A stretch of DNA of 64,000 bases from Microcoleus sp. bin38.metabat.b11b12b14.051 (GTDB taxonomy: Bacteria; Cyanobacteriota; Cyanobacteriia; Cyanobacteriales; Microcoleaceae), in the NCBI RefSeq assembly GCF_013299165.1, contig NZ_JAAFKD010000002.1, positions 62,001 through 126,000 of the forward strand. The letters run 5' to 3'. The notes under the pieces are model-generated. The model did not search any database. It worked only from the letters and a program-made list of their open reading frames with translations, and was not told the origin of the DNA. The stretch's first letter is position 1, and each line of letters opens with the position of its first letter. Both the position numbers and the translations under genes were made by a program. Of this stretch, positions 45,302 through 54,021 are shown one piece after another.

Positions 45302-45955
45302 ATGATGCAAGCCCAAACAATCCCCAAAACAGTCACTTTTGACGAGTTCGCGACCTGGTATCCAGAGAACTCAGTTCATCGCTACGAACTACACAATGGA
45401 GTAATTGTCGAAATGCCTCTAGGAACTGGCCGCCATTCTCGTGTTACAGGTTTTATCAGCTTAAAAGTAGGAGTTGAAATTGACCGACGCGAATTACCCT
45501 ACTCCATCCCTGGTGACTGCCTGCTTAAACCCACTCGTGATGAGGCAGGTTATCAGCCCGATGTGATTGTCCTAGACCAAGCATCTCTGGCAAACGAACC
45601 GCGCTGGGAAAGGGAATCCATCATCATGATGGGTTCTTCGGTACGGCTGGCTGTAGAGGTCGTCAGCACGAACTGGCGCGATGATTATTTTTTCAAAGCT
45701 TCTGACTATGAAGAAATGGGCATCCCTGAATATTGGATTGTGGACTATTTGGGTTTAGGCGGCCGCAAGTTCATTGGCAATCCCAAACAACCGACTCTCT
45801 CGGTTTGCCAGTTAGTAGATGGGGAGTACCAGATCAAGCAGTTTCGCGGCGATGACAGAGTTGAATCGCTGGCTTTTCCAGAATTGAGGTTGACTGCTGA
45901 GTTGATTTTTCGGGCGGGCTTGCCTCCCAGCAGCGACAGCGATGAACCGGGTTAA
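45302..45955 (+). CDS. Uma2-family (DUF820) putative restriction endonuclease
   Basis: A 217-residue PD-(D/E)xK-fold protein, as very often found in multiple copies in cyanobacteria. Landmarks: YELHNGVIVEMPLGTGRHSR, YQPDVIVLDQASL (catalytic Asp), RLAVEVVSTNWRDDYFFKAS (Glu, with the downstream Lys) and YEEMGIPEYWIVDYLG. A strong aaaggagg site precedes ATG 45302. The natural role of Uma2 proteins is unclear; association with mobile DNA or toxin-antitoxin function has been suggested. Confidence 0.92.
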   Translation: MMQAQTIPKTVTFDEFATWYPENSVHRYELHNGVIVEMPLGTGRHSRVTGFISLKVGVEIDRRELPYSIPGDCLLKPTRDEAGYQPDVIVLDQASLANEPRWERESIIMMGSSVRLAVEVVSTNWRDDYFFKASDYEEMGIPEYWIVDYLGLGGRKFIGNPKQPTLSVCQLVDGEYQIKQFRGDDRVESLAFPELRLTAELIFRAGLPPSSDSDEPG

Positions 45956-46134
45956 TTGCGGCCAGAAGTGAGGGTTTTTCAGCCGAATTTACGATCGCTG
46001 GCAGGTCGATCGTTCTTTACATTTTGTTGATTTTTGTAAACTTTCTTAAAAAATAGGGTCGATCGCCCGGTAAAATCAGAAGCGGATTTTCTCATTCAAC
46101 AATCTAGACTTACTCACTACAGTCAGGAGGACAC

Positions 46135-46278
46135 ATGGACTTTTTAACGGATTTTTTAAGCGGCAGCGTCGGCGGTGTCAACCTCCAACTGATTATTCAG
46201 GTAGCTTTACTTGCCGCAGTCGTGCTTTCTGGCCCGATCGTGATTTTTCTGTTGGCAGCTAAAGGCGGCGACTTGTAA
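46135..46278 (+). CDS. psb30: Photosystem II protein Psb30 (Ycf12)
   Basis: A 47-residue frame starting 5 bases after a strong caggagg site. It encodes MDFLTDFLSGSVGG and then one membrane helix, VNLQLIIQVALLAAVVLSGP followed by IVIFLLAAKGGDL. The NLxxIxQ..L...V.SGP.VI.LLA..GG(D/N)L pattern is that of Ycf12/Psb30, a single-helix photosystem II core subunit near cytochrome b559 that stabilises the complex. The N-terminal extension before VNL is longer than in plastids. It is a good match by eye; a profile search would settle it. Monocistronic. Confidence 0.8.
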   Translation: MDFLTDFLSGSVGGVNLQLIIQVALLAAVVLSGPIVIFLLAAKGGDL

Positions 46279-46309
46279 TTATACCACGGCTGGCGATCGA
46301 CCTTTGGGA

Positions 46310-46340
46310 GTTTTGAGTTTTAGTTTTACATTATGATGCA
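46310..46340 (+). terminator. Hairpin region downstream of psb30
   Basis: The copies of gaccttttgggagtttt-like sequence in facing orientation (cgatcgacctttgggagttt at 46294-46313 and its inverse near 46342-46362, with aaattcccaaaggtcgatcg) form a 20-bp stem around an AT-rich loop. This probably ends the psb30 transcript. Confidence 0.6.
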
Positions 46341-46883
46341 AAATTCCCAAAGGTCGATCGACAGTCAAGTTGATTTTAGATTTTAGATTTAGGATTTTAG
46401 ATTTGGGATTTACTGCACAGCTTGTGTCTGCGAGTATATGCAAGATTGAACAGGAGTCTAATATTGTGTCCAGTCGATTACGATAACAGGTTCGTAGTGA
46501 GGACTTCAGTCCGCATTTATAGAAGGACTAAAGTCCTTACTACAAACCCAGGTTCGTAGTGAGGACTTCAGTCCGCATTTATAGAAGGACTAAAGTCCTT
46601 ACTACAAACCCAGGTTCGTAGTGAGGACTTCAGTCCGCATTTATAGAAGGACTAAAGTCCTTACTACAAACCCAGGTTCGTAGTGAGGACTTCAGTCCGC
46701 ATTTATAGAAGGACTAAAGTCCTTACTACAAACCCAGGTTCGTAGTGAGGACTTCAGTCCGCATTTATAGAAGGACTAAAGTCCTTACTACAAACCCAGG
46801 TTCGTAGTGAGGACTTCAGTCCGCATCTATAGAAGGACTAAAGTCCTTACTACAAACCCAGGTTCGTAGTGAGGACTTCAGTC

Positions 46884-48365
46884 AAATGGCACTGAAAAAG
46901 GCTTAATCACCCCCGCAGTTTAGCTTTCAAGACAGAGCGAGGTTCCTGCATTCGACGATAGGGTTTCGGTCTGAGTTTCAAAACTCTAGGTTCCGAACGC
47001 CCGGGTCGAATCGTGAGTAAATTAGTTGCCACCTGTTCCAAAAGTAATTGACGCCATTGTCGCTGTTGACGTTTGACCGTAGTTGCCAACAGCGTCAATA
47101 ACAGATTAAACTGCTGCCTCGTTGATTGGAATGAGAGTTGAAAAACTGTATTTTCTGACGAAGATACAGCCTGCCACATAATGGTACGCAATAAAGTGTA
47201 AGCTAATAAGTGTGTCCAGATTTCTTTTCTCACCATCACCGGAGTTTTAGCTGTTAACATCTCCATTTTTAATGTGGTTTTAAGATAGCGTAAATTCACT
47301 TCGGCAGCCGACCAACGAAGTCCATATAAACAAGTCAACTTTTCAACAGTATACCGTTTGGCATCCATCAATGTTGTCACTATAATTATACGCTCGTCTC
47401 TGAAACCACGGCGTTTAATTCGTAAGCATACTTCCCGGACGATAAAACTAGATGGTAATGCCTCGAATTCCTCACTGGTCATGTGGTTAGGAGACTGCCG
47501 GGGTCGATTCCAGACGACTGTGTGATCGCCAATTCCCAACTTTTTCCCCCGCCCTTAAGTCCGTTTTACGGAGATGATTTTTACGAAAAACAGCGTCTGC
47601 CCCTTGCTCTTTTACTAAGACTAAATCGACATAATTACCATAAGCTTGATCTGCTAATATCACATCATCGGCAACTAAATTGGCATACAGCAAACGGCTC
47701 ATCACAATCTCACTGGTCGCCAAAGAATCTATGCCAGCGAATACCACGGCTCCAGTAAGCAATGAAAAAAGCACCACTATTTTAGCGATGGGAAATCCAC
47801 ACCCTGGTTTTTGATTGCTGTGTTGCGGATACTCGGCTTGATTAGCAGCAGTATCACTCATCAACACTGTTGTCCCATCTAATACCCGCACCCGTCGTCC
47901 ACACCATTGTTGTTCTATGGGAACTTGCTTTTCTAGAGATTCTGCGACTATGGGTACTAACTGTTGAACGAGTTTTTCTGGTAGTCGCTTACGAGCTTTA
48001 CAGTATGCCCCCGTGTCAGAAGAAGGAGGCTTGAGTCCGGCTGCACTTAGCCATGTACTCATCCGCTTCACGGCTTGACTCAAGCTTTTGTCGGGATCGA
48101 GTACCTGGGATACCATCGCCCACAAGGTGACTATCGGTGTGTAGATGCTTTGGTAGTAGGTGATCTTCTCATTCGCTAGAAGCTCCAGGACTAAGGAATC
48201 TGGCAGCAGCTTCTCCCAAGGTGAGGCAACGCTCTGCAAAAATTGTTGTTTGAGAATAGACGCACGATTTGACATAATAGAGATAGATTTTTGTGTTTGT
48301 AAGGCAATGATCTATATATATATTGCCTTACAGATTTTTTTTTGCTCACTTTTTCAGTGCCATTT
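46884..48365 (-). mobile_element. IS4-family insertion sequence, 1482 bp
   Basis: Ends are aaatggcactgaaaaag and its exact inverse (17-bp terminal inverted repeats at 46884-46900 and 48349-48365). The 10-bp direct repeat gacttcagtc flanks it (46874-46883 and 48366-48375), derived from one arm of the 62-bp palindromic unit. The target site is itself a small palindrome. It encodes one frameshifted transposase. Confidence 0.95.
46907..48275 (-). pseudogene. IS4-family transposase, frameshifted
   Basis: Two overlapping frames make one transposase. The upstream frame (47487-48275, 262 aa) carries the first catalytic Asp in VRVLDGTTVLMSDT and the second in ILADQAYGNYVD. The downstream frame (46907 to about 47550) carries the YGLRW...E...YLK region with the catalytic Glu. 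The frames meet at a G5 run (ccccc at 47546-47550 on the + strand). Removing one G restores AGKKLGIGDHTVVW, the expected IS4 sequence. This may be a recent inactivating indel, a sequencing error, or slippage; IS4 elements normally use a single frame. Confidence 0.9.
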
Positions 48366-48602
48366 GACTTCAGTCCGCATCTATAGAAGGACTAAAGTCC
48401 TTACTACAAACCCAGGTTCGTAGTGAGGAATTCAGTCCGCATTTATAGAAGGACTAAAGTCATTACTACAAGCCCAGGTTCGTAGTGAGGACTTCAGTCC
48501 GCATCTATAGAAGGACTAAAGTCCTCACTACAAACCCAGGTTCGATATTGTAGCTAGTCTTCGGTAGGCAAATTTTTGCTAGCTAATTTTCACTGCGCTG
48601 CA

Positions 48603-50690
48603 TTAGATTTGCGATCGAATACCGAGGGCGTGTTTAGCCGTTTGAATCAAATTCTCAAAAAAAGGTAGAGATACATCAACTTCCTTAGCATCTTGGCGGG
48701 AGTTACCCAACAAACCGATGCTTTGTCCCGGTGCGACAGCCAAAACTTGCCCTTGAGAGTTGCGAATTCTTAATTCCTCTTGAGAACCGGTGGGAGACAG
48801 ACTGCAAGAATAAGTGCGATCGCAATAATCAAACTCAACTTTTCCAAACATCGACGGTCTCGAACTAGCAGCACTTGCCGGTAAGCGGACACCCAACAAT
48901 TCTAACTCAACCGATATCTTACCATTAAAACTATTTTCCCGCAAGCGGTAAGCAATATCAACCCGCCGAGGCAACGGAAAATATTCGCCCCAACGCCACG
49001 CAATCCCCTTTACGCTAGCCGAACCTTTTTCATCTTGAGTTGCAGTTAGTTTAACATGACCTCCCTTACCAACAATTTTCTGCTCAGTTATGCAAACATT
49101 AGGCGTCCAAAATACCGGAGCCTTATTTTCAATTCCGCAAGGTTCCAGAGCATCAATTTGTCGGTAAAGGTCAAGATTAATTTCAGCCAAATCCGCTCGC
49201 ACATCTACTGAAACCAGCGGCTTGAGGTGTTCCGGCTGCAAACATTGATTCGCAAAAATTGACAGTTGCTTGCGAAATTGTTCTAGATTCTTGGCGGGCA
49301 TAGAAAAGCCTCCAGCCGCCTTATGTCCGCCAAATTTAGTTAATAAATCAGCGCAAAAATTCAGTCCGTCAAATACATTAAATTCAGGAATTCCCCTCGC
49401 CGAACCCCGGATGATATTACCCGTTTCGCCAGCCTCATCCTCAAAAGTACCGATAAAAACGGGTACGCCGTAACGTTCGAGCAACCGAGATGCTACAATC
49501 CCGATTACCCCGTGATGCCAACCGGGCTGCACTACAACTAACACCCGTTGCTGCTGTAAGTTAATGGCACTTTGCTCACACCAAGCGATCGCTTCCTGCT
49601 CAATTTCCTGACATAACTCTTGACGGCGCTGATTGATTTGTTCGCACTGCATCGCATTTTTGAGTGCCAATTCGCGATCGTCCGTTGTCAGCAACTCTAT
49701 CACAATTTGAGGGTCAGCCAGCCGTCCCACAGCATTAATCCGCGGCCCCAGCCGAAAACCAATATCTTCCGGCTTTAAGGTATTATTACTTTGACTTTTT
49801 GAATGGAGCAGAGGTAAAGTTTCCCCATTTGCCGCCTGCACTCCCGCTACCTGAATCAAAGCTTGAACACCAGCTAATTGAGAGTGAGGTAAAAGTCGCA
49901 AACCCCGCTTTACCCAGCGGCGGTTAACTCCAGTCAAAGGCGCTAAATCTGCAATAGTTCCCAAGGTAAATAATTCCAGCAGCGGATTCACCAAGCCGCC
50001 AACTTTATTCAAGTCTTGAGCCAAAGTAATCGCCAAAACATAAGCAACGCCCACTCCAGCCAAACCGCGATAAGGCGAAGATTCCGCAATTAATTTTGGG
50101 TTAAGAATAGCATCAGCCGGCGGCAGTTTTGGCGGCAAATCGTGGTGGTCTGTAATAATAACTTTTACACCAAGTTCTCGCGCTCTGGCAACTGGGCCAT
50201 AGGCTGCAATCCCGTTGTCAACCGTCAGAATCAGAGCCACACCTTCGGCGTGAAATTCTTCTACAATGCGATCGTTAATCCCGTAACCTTCGTGCATCCG
50301 GCTGGGAATAGCATAATCGACATTCGCGCCCAAAGCCCTGAGAGCTCGCAGCAACAAAGCCGTGCTCGTCATCCCGTCAGCATCATAATCGCCGCAAATC
50401 GCAATTTTTTGCCCTGCTGAAATCGCCTCCCGCAACAATTTGACACTCGCAGCCAAATCGGGAAACTCATCCAGTGGCGCCGGCAAAATCAGAGATTCCG
50501 GTTCGATAAACCCTTGCACTTCTTCCATAGAATCTATGCCGCGATTAACGAGTACCTGTGCTAGCAAGCATGACAAACCGATTTCATTGGCAAACTGTTC
50601 CGCTTGCTGTGGTTGAGGCGAATAAATCTGCCACCGTTGGTTCGGCAATCGCGGAGAATTCGGGGGTATAGATGTGGGTAGCTCTGGCAC
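48603..50690 (-). CDS. recJ: Single-stranded-DNA-specific exonuclease RecJ
   Basis: A 695-residue DHH-family 5'-3' exonuclease of recombination and mismatch repair. Landmarks: CGDYDADGMTSTALLL near residue 97, DNGIAAYG, VIITDHHDLPP (DHH motif), GVGVAYVLA, GLRLLPHS and the DHHA1 part with HHGVIGIVASRLLERY and KFGGHKAAGGFS, followed by the OB-fold. Manganese-dependent, cytoplasmic. It is divergent from the bestrophin gene, with only 51 bp between starts, so their promoters overlap. Residues 290-300 include a short Ser/Gln-rich linker. Confidence 0.96.
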   Translation of the reverse strand: MPELPTSIPPNSPRLPNQRWQIYSPQPQQAEQFANEIGLSCLLAQVLVNRGIDSMEEVQGFIEPESLILPAPLDEFPDLAASVKLLREAISAGQKIAICGDYDADGMTSTALLLRALRALGANVDYAIPSRMHEGYGINDRIVEEFHAEGVALILTVDNGIAAYGPVARARELGVKVIITDHHDLPPKLPPADAILNPKLIAESSPYRGLAGVGVAYVLAITLAQDLNKVGGLVNPLLELFTLGTIADLAPLTGVNRRWVKRGLRLLPHSQLAGVQALIQVAGVQAANGETLPLLHSKSQSNNTLKPEDIGFRLGPRINAVGRLADPQIVIELLTTDDRELALKNAMQCEQINQRRQELCQEIEQEAIAWCEQSAINLQQQRVLVVVQPGWHHGVIGIVASRLLERYGVPVFIGTFEDEAGETGNIIRGSARGIPEFNVFDGLNFCADLLTKFGGHKAAGGFSMPAKNLEQFRKQLSIFANQCLQPEHLKPLVSVDVRADLAEINLDLYRQIDALEPCGIENKAPVFWTPNVCITEQKIVGKGGHVKLTATQDEKGSASVKGIAWRWGEYFPLPRRVDIAYRLRENSFNGKISVELELLGVRLPASAASSRPSMFGKVEFDYCDRTYSCSLSPTGSQEELRIRNSQGQVLAVAPGQSIGLLGNSRQDAKEVDVSLPFFENLIQTAKHALGIRSQI

Positions 50691-50741
50691 GGAAGCTGAG
50701 GTTTAAAGATACATAACTAATATTACCGAATAAAGTGTCTC

Positions 50742-51827
50742 ATGAAATCAATATTAGATTGGCGATCGATCGCAAAGATGAGTTTTTTCGGTAAAATCCA
50801 AAGGTTATTCGGATCGGGCAGTGTTCTGAAAGTGCGATCGTATCTGAAAACAAAGTCTATCAGGCACTTGTCCAGTCCGTATAGTCCTCAGTGGTGGATT
50901 TTATTTCAACAGGAGATTGTAATGATTGCAGAAAAGCGCCCCTGGTTTAAAGTTGCCTTCCAGTTGCAAGGGTCGATTCTTTTTTTTATCTGGCCCCGCG
51001 TCATGCTGTGCGCTGGTTTTGGGTTCTTGATTTCGGTGCTGCACTTTTTACAGTTTCCAGTATCCTTGCCCATCTTATCAAGCATTGTCCCCAGCATTGT
51101 CCTCGGCTTATTGTTAGTTTTTCGGACAAATACGGCTTACGATCGATTTTGGGAAGGCAGGAGGTGCTGGGGAACCTTAATTATTGCAGTCCGAAATTTA
51201 GCGCGTCAAATTTGGGTATCTATTAGCGATCGAGAACCAGATGATTTAGCGAAAAAAAAGTCTGCTTTACGATTATTAGTGGCTTTTGCCATAGCCATGA
51301 AATTGCACTTGCGCCAAGAGCCAATTGGCCCAGAAATAGAGCCTTACGTACCGCCACAACAGTATGAAAACCTCAAGAAAATGAACAATCCTCCCCTAGA
51401 AATTGCTTTTTGGATCGGGGATTATTTGAGCATACAGTACGAGGCAAATAACCTTGATGTCTATCGGCTAACTGCGATGAATCAGTTGGTAAATAACATG
51501 ATTGAGGCATTGAGCGGTTGCGAGCGAATTTTGAGAACTCCGATGCCTCTTGCTTACGCGATTCATCTCAAACAGCTACTCTTGCTTTACTGTTTGGCGC
51601 TGCCTTTTCAGATGGTAAAAGAGTTAACTTGGGGAACAGGCCCTGTGGTAGCTTTAATTAGTTTTGCTTTGTTTGGTATCGAAGAAATCGGCATTGAAAT
51701 CGAAAATCCTTTCGGGCACGATGCCAATGATTTGCCTTTGAATAATATCTGTGCTACTATGCAGCGCAATATTGAAGATTTAATTACTTTATCTCCTAGT
51801 GTTCACGCTCGCATAAAAGATCATTAG
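50742..51827 (+). CDS. Bestrophin-family (UPF0187) ion channel
   Basis: A 361-residue membrane protein. The core has WWILFQQEIVMIAEKRPWFK, hydrophobic helices around residues 78-125, the family motif LLVFRTNTAYDRFWEGRRCW and RNLARQIW, and a later pair of helices near LLLLYCLALPFQMV. Bacterial bestrophins are pentameric channels for anions or cations, and some cyanobacterial or algal members carry bicarbonate; the ion here is unknown. It includes an N-terminal extension of about 55 residues before the conserved core, and an internal start at M59 is possible. Confidence 0.9.
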   Translation: MKSILDWRSIAKMSFFGKIQRLFGSGSVLKVRSYLKTKSIRHLSSPYSPQWWILFQQEIVMIAEKRPWFKVAFQLQGSILFFIWPRVMLCAGFGFLISVLHFLQFPVSLPILSSIVPSIVLGLLLVFRTNTAYDRFWEGRRCWGTLIIAVRNLARQIWVSISDREPDDLAKKKSALRLLVAFAIAMKLHLRQEPIGPEIEPYVPPQQYENLKKMNNPPLEIAFWIGDYLSIQYEANNLDVYRLTAMNQLVNNMIEALSGCERILRTPMPLAYAIHLKQLLLLYCLALPFQMVKELTWGTGPVVALISFALFGIEEIGIEIENPFGHDANDLPLNNICATMQRNIEDLITLSPSVHARIKDH

Positions 51828-51831
51828 AATG

Positions 51832-51918
51832 ATTGGTCATTGGTCATTGGTCATTGGTCATTGGTCATTGGTCATTGATCATTGGTCATTGGTCATTGGT
51901 CATTGATCATTGGTCATT
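51832..51918. repeat. Heptanucleotide array (attggtc)x12
   Basis: About 12 period-7 units with two single-base variants (attgatc), starting 4 bases after the bestrophin stop. Confidence 0.95.
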
Positions 51919-51991
51919 AGTTAACTGTAGGAGCGCGTTCGCTAATAACCTTGACAGTAGATACATACAGATTGAATTAACCAGCTTCCGC

Positions 51992-53770
51992 CTAACGTTC
52001 AATTTTAGCAATCAACCACATTAACCCAGCTAAAACCAACAATAAAGGCGTCAGCCAATCTCCCCACTCCACATACAAAGTCCGAGTTTGCCGCCGATAA
52101 ATAGTAGCATCTTGGACTTCATAGGTATTAATTCCAGACTTCCAAATTGTCTCGCCGCGAGGGTTGACAAAAGCAGAATAACCTGTATTAGTTGCGATCG
52201 CAGCCCAGCGATCGATTTCAATGGCCCGCATCACATCCAAAGCGTGATGCTGAGCCAGCATCGGCGGTTTGTAATGGGCATTGTTGGAAGCTGTGAGCAT
52301 AAATTCGCCTCCCTGCGCCGCCTGAGAGCGAAAAACTTCAGCAAAGGCTGAATCGTAACAAATTCCTACAATAGCGCGGCCAAACGGCGTATCAAACAAT
52401 TGTTTTGAGTTACCTGGTACTAAATGAACATCCAAGGGAGACAGCCGATTGATAATGCTGCCTAAGATTTCGTAAAAAGGGATGTATTCGCCTAAAGGTA
52501 CTAACTTAATTTTATTGTAGCGGCTGATAATCTCTCCCGTGCGATCGATCGCCAATAAGCTATTAGTGATACTGTTCTCTTGCTGTGCGAATCCTCCAAC
52601 CCAAGCCAAAACGCCACGTTTGAGAATAGCTTGGTAAAAGGAAAGAGTAGAACGTTGATAGTCGTTTGTCCAGACAAAAGGCAAAGCCGTCTCTGGAAGT
52701 AACACAGCATCAACTTTTCTATCTGCTAACTGTTTGTACCCGGCCGTGTAACCTTCCAAAGCGCGCCGCCACCCACCTGAGTCAAACTTAATTTCATTGG
52801 GAATATTGCCTTGAATAATCCCAATTTTTAATGCTGTTCCTGGCTCTTCAATTAAGGGGCGATTGTACAAACTCCAGCCTCCAAGATGTAAAACTAAAAA
52901 CAAACTCGCAGGCAAAATATAAGCAATCCAATTCTTCCCTCTTGCTTCTTCCTTCTCTCCTCTTCCCTCTTCCCTCTTCCTTCTTCCTTCTTCCTTCTTC
53001 CTTCTTCCTTCGATAAAAGCTTCAGCAATTAAGCCATTTACTGCTACGATCGCCGCTGTTACTGCGCTGGGCCCGGAGAGCTGACCGAGCTGCAATATTG
53101 CTAAGTTGTGGGGGCTTTGGGTGTATGATAGTGATGTCCACCACAGCGCACTTGTACTCCAAATACTTTCTAAGGCACACCACAAAGCTGTACCAATTAA
53201 CACGCGAGTTAACGCTGATAATTGAGTTTTACCCCCCGCTGCCCCCGCTTGTAAAGGCGAGTTAAGAATAAGAGTAGGATTTTTGATTGGTACAGTGAGG
53301 GAGTTGAAAATTACAAATAGCCACGCCCAAAGGGTGACTAATGCGGCTCCCCAGATGGTGATGAATGCCCAACACAAAAGTGCGATCGCCAAACTCGGCC
53401 ACCAAGGAACTCCCAACCAAGTCATCGGGTGTATTCCCATAATCCAAGATAAGGCTAATCCGTGATAGCCAATTCCCCAAAGAGCAGGAATCAGGAATAA
53501 TGAATAAGGAATAAAGAGACACTTTTTTTGTTTTCCTTCTATTTCTGACCGTTGATAACTGACAACCAAAACCCAGAGGGGAGCTAAGGCTACCCATGCT
53601 AACGGCCAAGCATTGAATGGTGCTGTTGTCAATGCCATCAAAATACCGCTGAAAAATCCGTGAAGCGGAGCTATCCCGTAGGGAATCGCCCCGCTTAATA
53701 TTTGAGATTTCCCAACCGCGAGTTTTTCAAGTTTAAGTCTTTTAAATATCGCCACTTTGATGATTGCCAA
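51992..53770 (-). CDS. lnt: Apolipoprotein N-acyltransferase
   Basis: A 592-residue inner-membrane enzyme that adds the third acyl chain to lipoproteins. It has an N-terminal block of hydrophobic helices, then a nitrilase-type periplasmic domain. The catalytic Glu is in VLLPETALPF, Lys in NKIKLVPLGEYIP and Cys in GICYDSAF. The usual family length is about 500-530; the excess comes from two repeat-derived stretches: a charged EGRRKKEEGRRK-type linker (DNA about 52934-53011) and LNSPLQAGAAGG (about 53229-53262). Both lie near membrane-segment boundaries. An internal start is possible, since the first 25 residues are atypical. Confidence 0.95.
   Translation of the reverse strand: MAIIKVAIFKRLKLEKLAVGKSQILSGAIPYGIAPLHGFFSGILMALTTAPFNAWPLAWVALAPLWVLVVSYQRSEIEGKQKKCLFIPYSLFLIPALWGIGYHGLALSWIMGIHPMTWLGVPWWPSLAIALLCWAFITIWGAALVTLWAWLFVIFNSLTVPIKNPTLILNSPLQAGAAGGKTQLSALTRVLIGTALWCALESIWSTSALWWTSLSYTQSPHNLAILQLGQLSGPSAVTAAIVAVNGLIAEAFIEGRRKKEEGRRKREEGRGEKEEARGKNWIAYILPASLFLVLHLGGWSLYNRPLIEEPGTALKIGIIQGNIPNEIKFDSGGWRRALEGYTAGYKQLADRKVDAVLLPETALPFVWTNDYQRSTLSFYQAILKRGVLAWVGGFAQQENSITNSLLAIDRTGEIISRYNKIKLVPLGEYIPFYEILGSIINRLSPLDVHLVPGNSKQLFDTPFGRAIVGICYDSAFAEVFRSQAAQGGEFMLTASNNAHYKPPMLAQHHALDVMRAIEIDRWAAIATNTGYSAFVNPRGETIWKSGINTYEVQDATIYRRQTRTLYVEWGDWLTPLLLVLAGLMWLIAKIER
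52934..53011. repeat. Heptanucleotide tract (ttcttcc)n inside lnt
   Basis: Period-7 purine/pyrimidine tract with about ten units, read in frame by lnt as RRKKEEG-type heptads plus diverged copies. Similar tracts occur at 56390-56500. Confidence 0.9.
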
Positions 53771-53789
53771 ATATAATAATTGTTAATCA

Positions 53790-53948
53790 ATATATCATGT
53801 CGGGTCAATCAACTGTTTGTAGTGAGGACTTTAGTCAAGCGTCATGGATGCGGACTAAAGTCCTCACTACGAACCTGTCATGGATGCGGACTAAAGTCCT
53901 CACTACGAACCTGTCATGGATGCGGACTAAAGTCCTCACTACGAACCT
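53790..53948. repeat. Palindromic element with triplicated right arm
   Basis: One left half (outer arm atatatcatgtcgggtcaat and gtttgtagtgaggactttag) is followed by three 36-bp copies of gcggactaaagtcctcacta preceded by gtcatggat. Here the right half-unit was multiplied, the mirror of the left-half array at 1020-1272. It lies between lnt and psbA. Confidence 0.9.
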
Positions 53949-53971
53949 GATAAAAATATATTTTCCCAAAC

Positions 53972-54004
53972 AAAAAGCGCCCCTATTTCTAGGAGCGCTT
54001 TTTG
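53972..54004 (-). terminator. psbA terminator
   Basis: Stem aaaaagcgcccct / aggagcgcttttt with a 6-base loop lies 18 bases after the psbA stop. In the psbA direction the descending arm ends in T5, giving a good intrinsic terminator. Confidence 0.8.
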
Positions 54005-54021
54005 TCAATCAAAAGCTAAAT

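Larger units (their letters stand above)
46489..48544. repeat. Nine-unit tandem array of a 62-bp palindrome, split by an IS
   Basis: Units start at 46489, 46551, 46613, 46675, 46737, 46799, 46861 (interrupted), 48415 and 48477, with a last partial at 48539. Each unit reads ggttcgtagtgaggacttca, gtccgca, a short spacer, then the inverse arm ggactaaagtccttactac and aaaccca. The units are nearly identical; differences are single bases (atttatag/atctatag, aattcagt, agtcatt). An outer-arm remnant (attgtgtccagtcgattac) precedes the first unit at 46464. Confidence 0.95.

Noticed and set aside
46489-48544. CRISPR array
   Set aside because: The units repeat without unique spacers and each is internally palindromic over its whole length; no cas genes are near.
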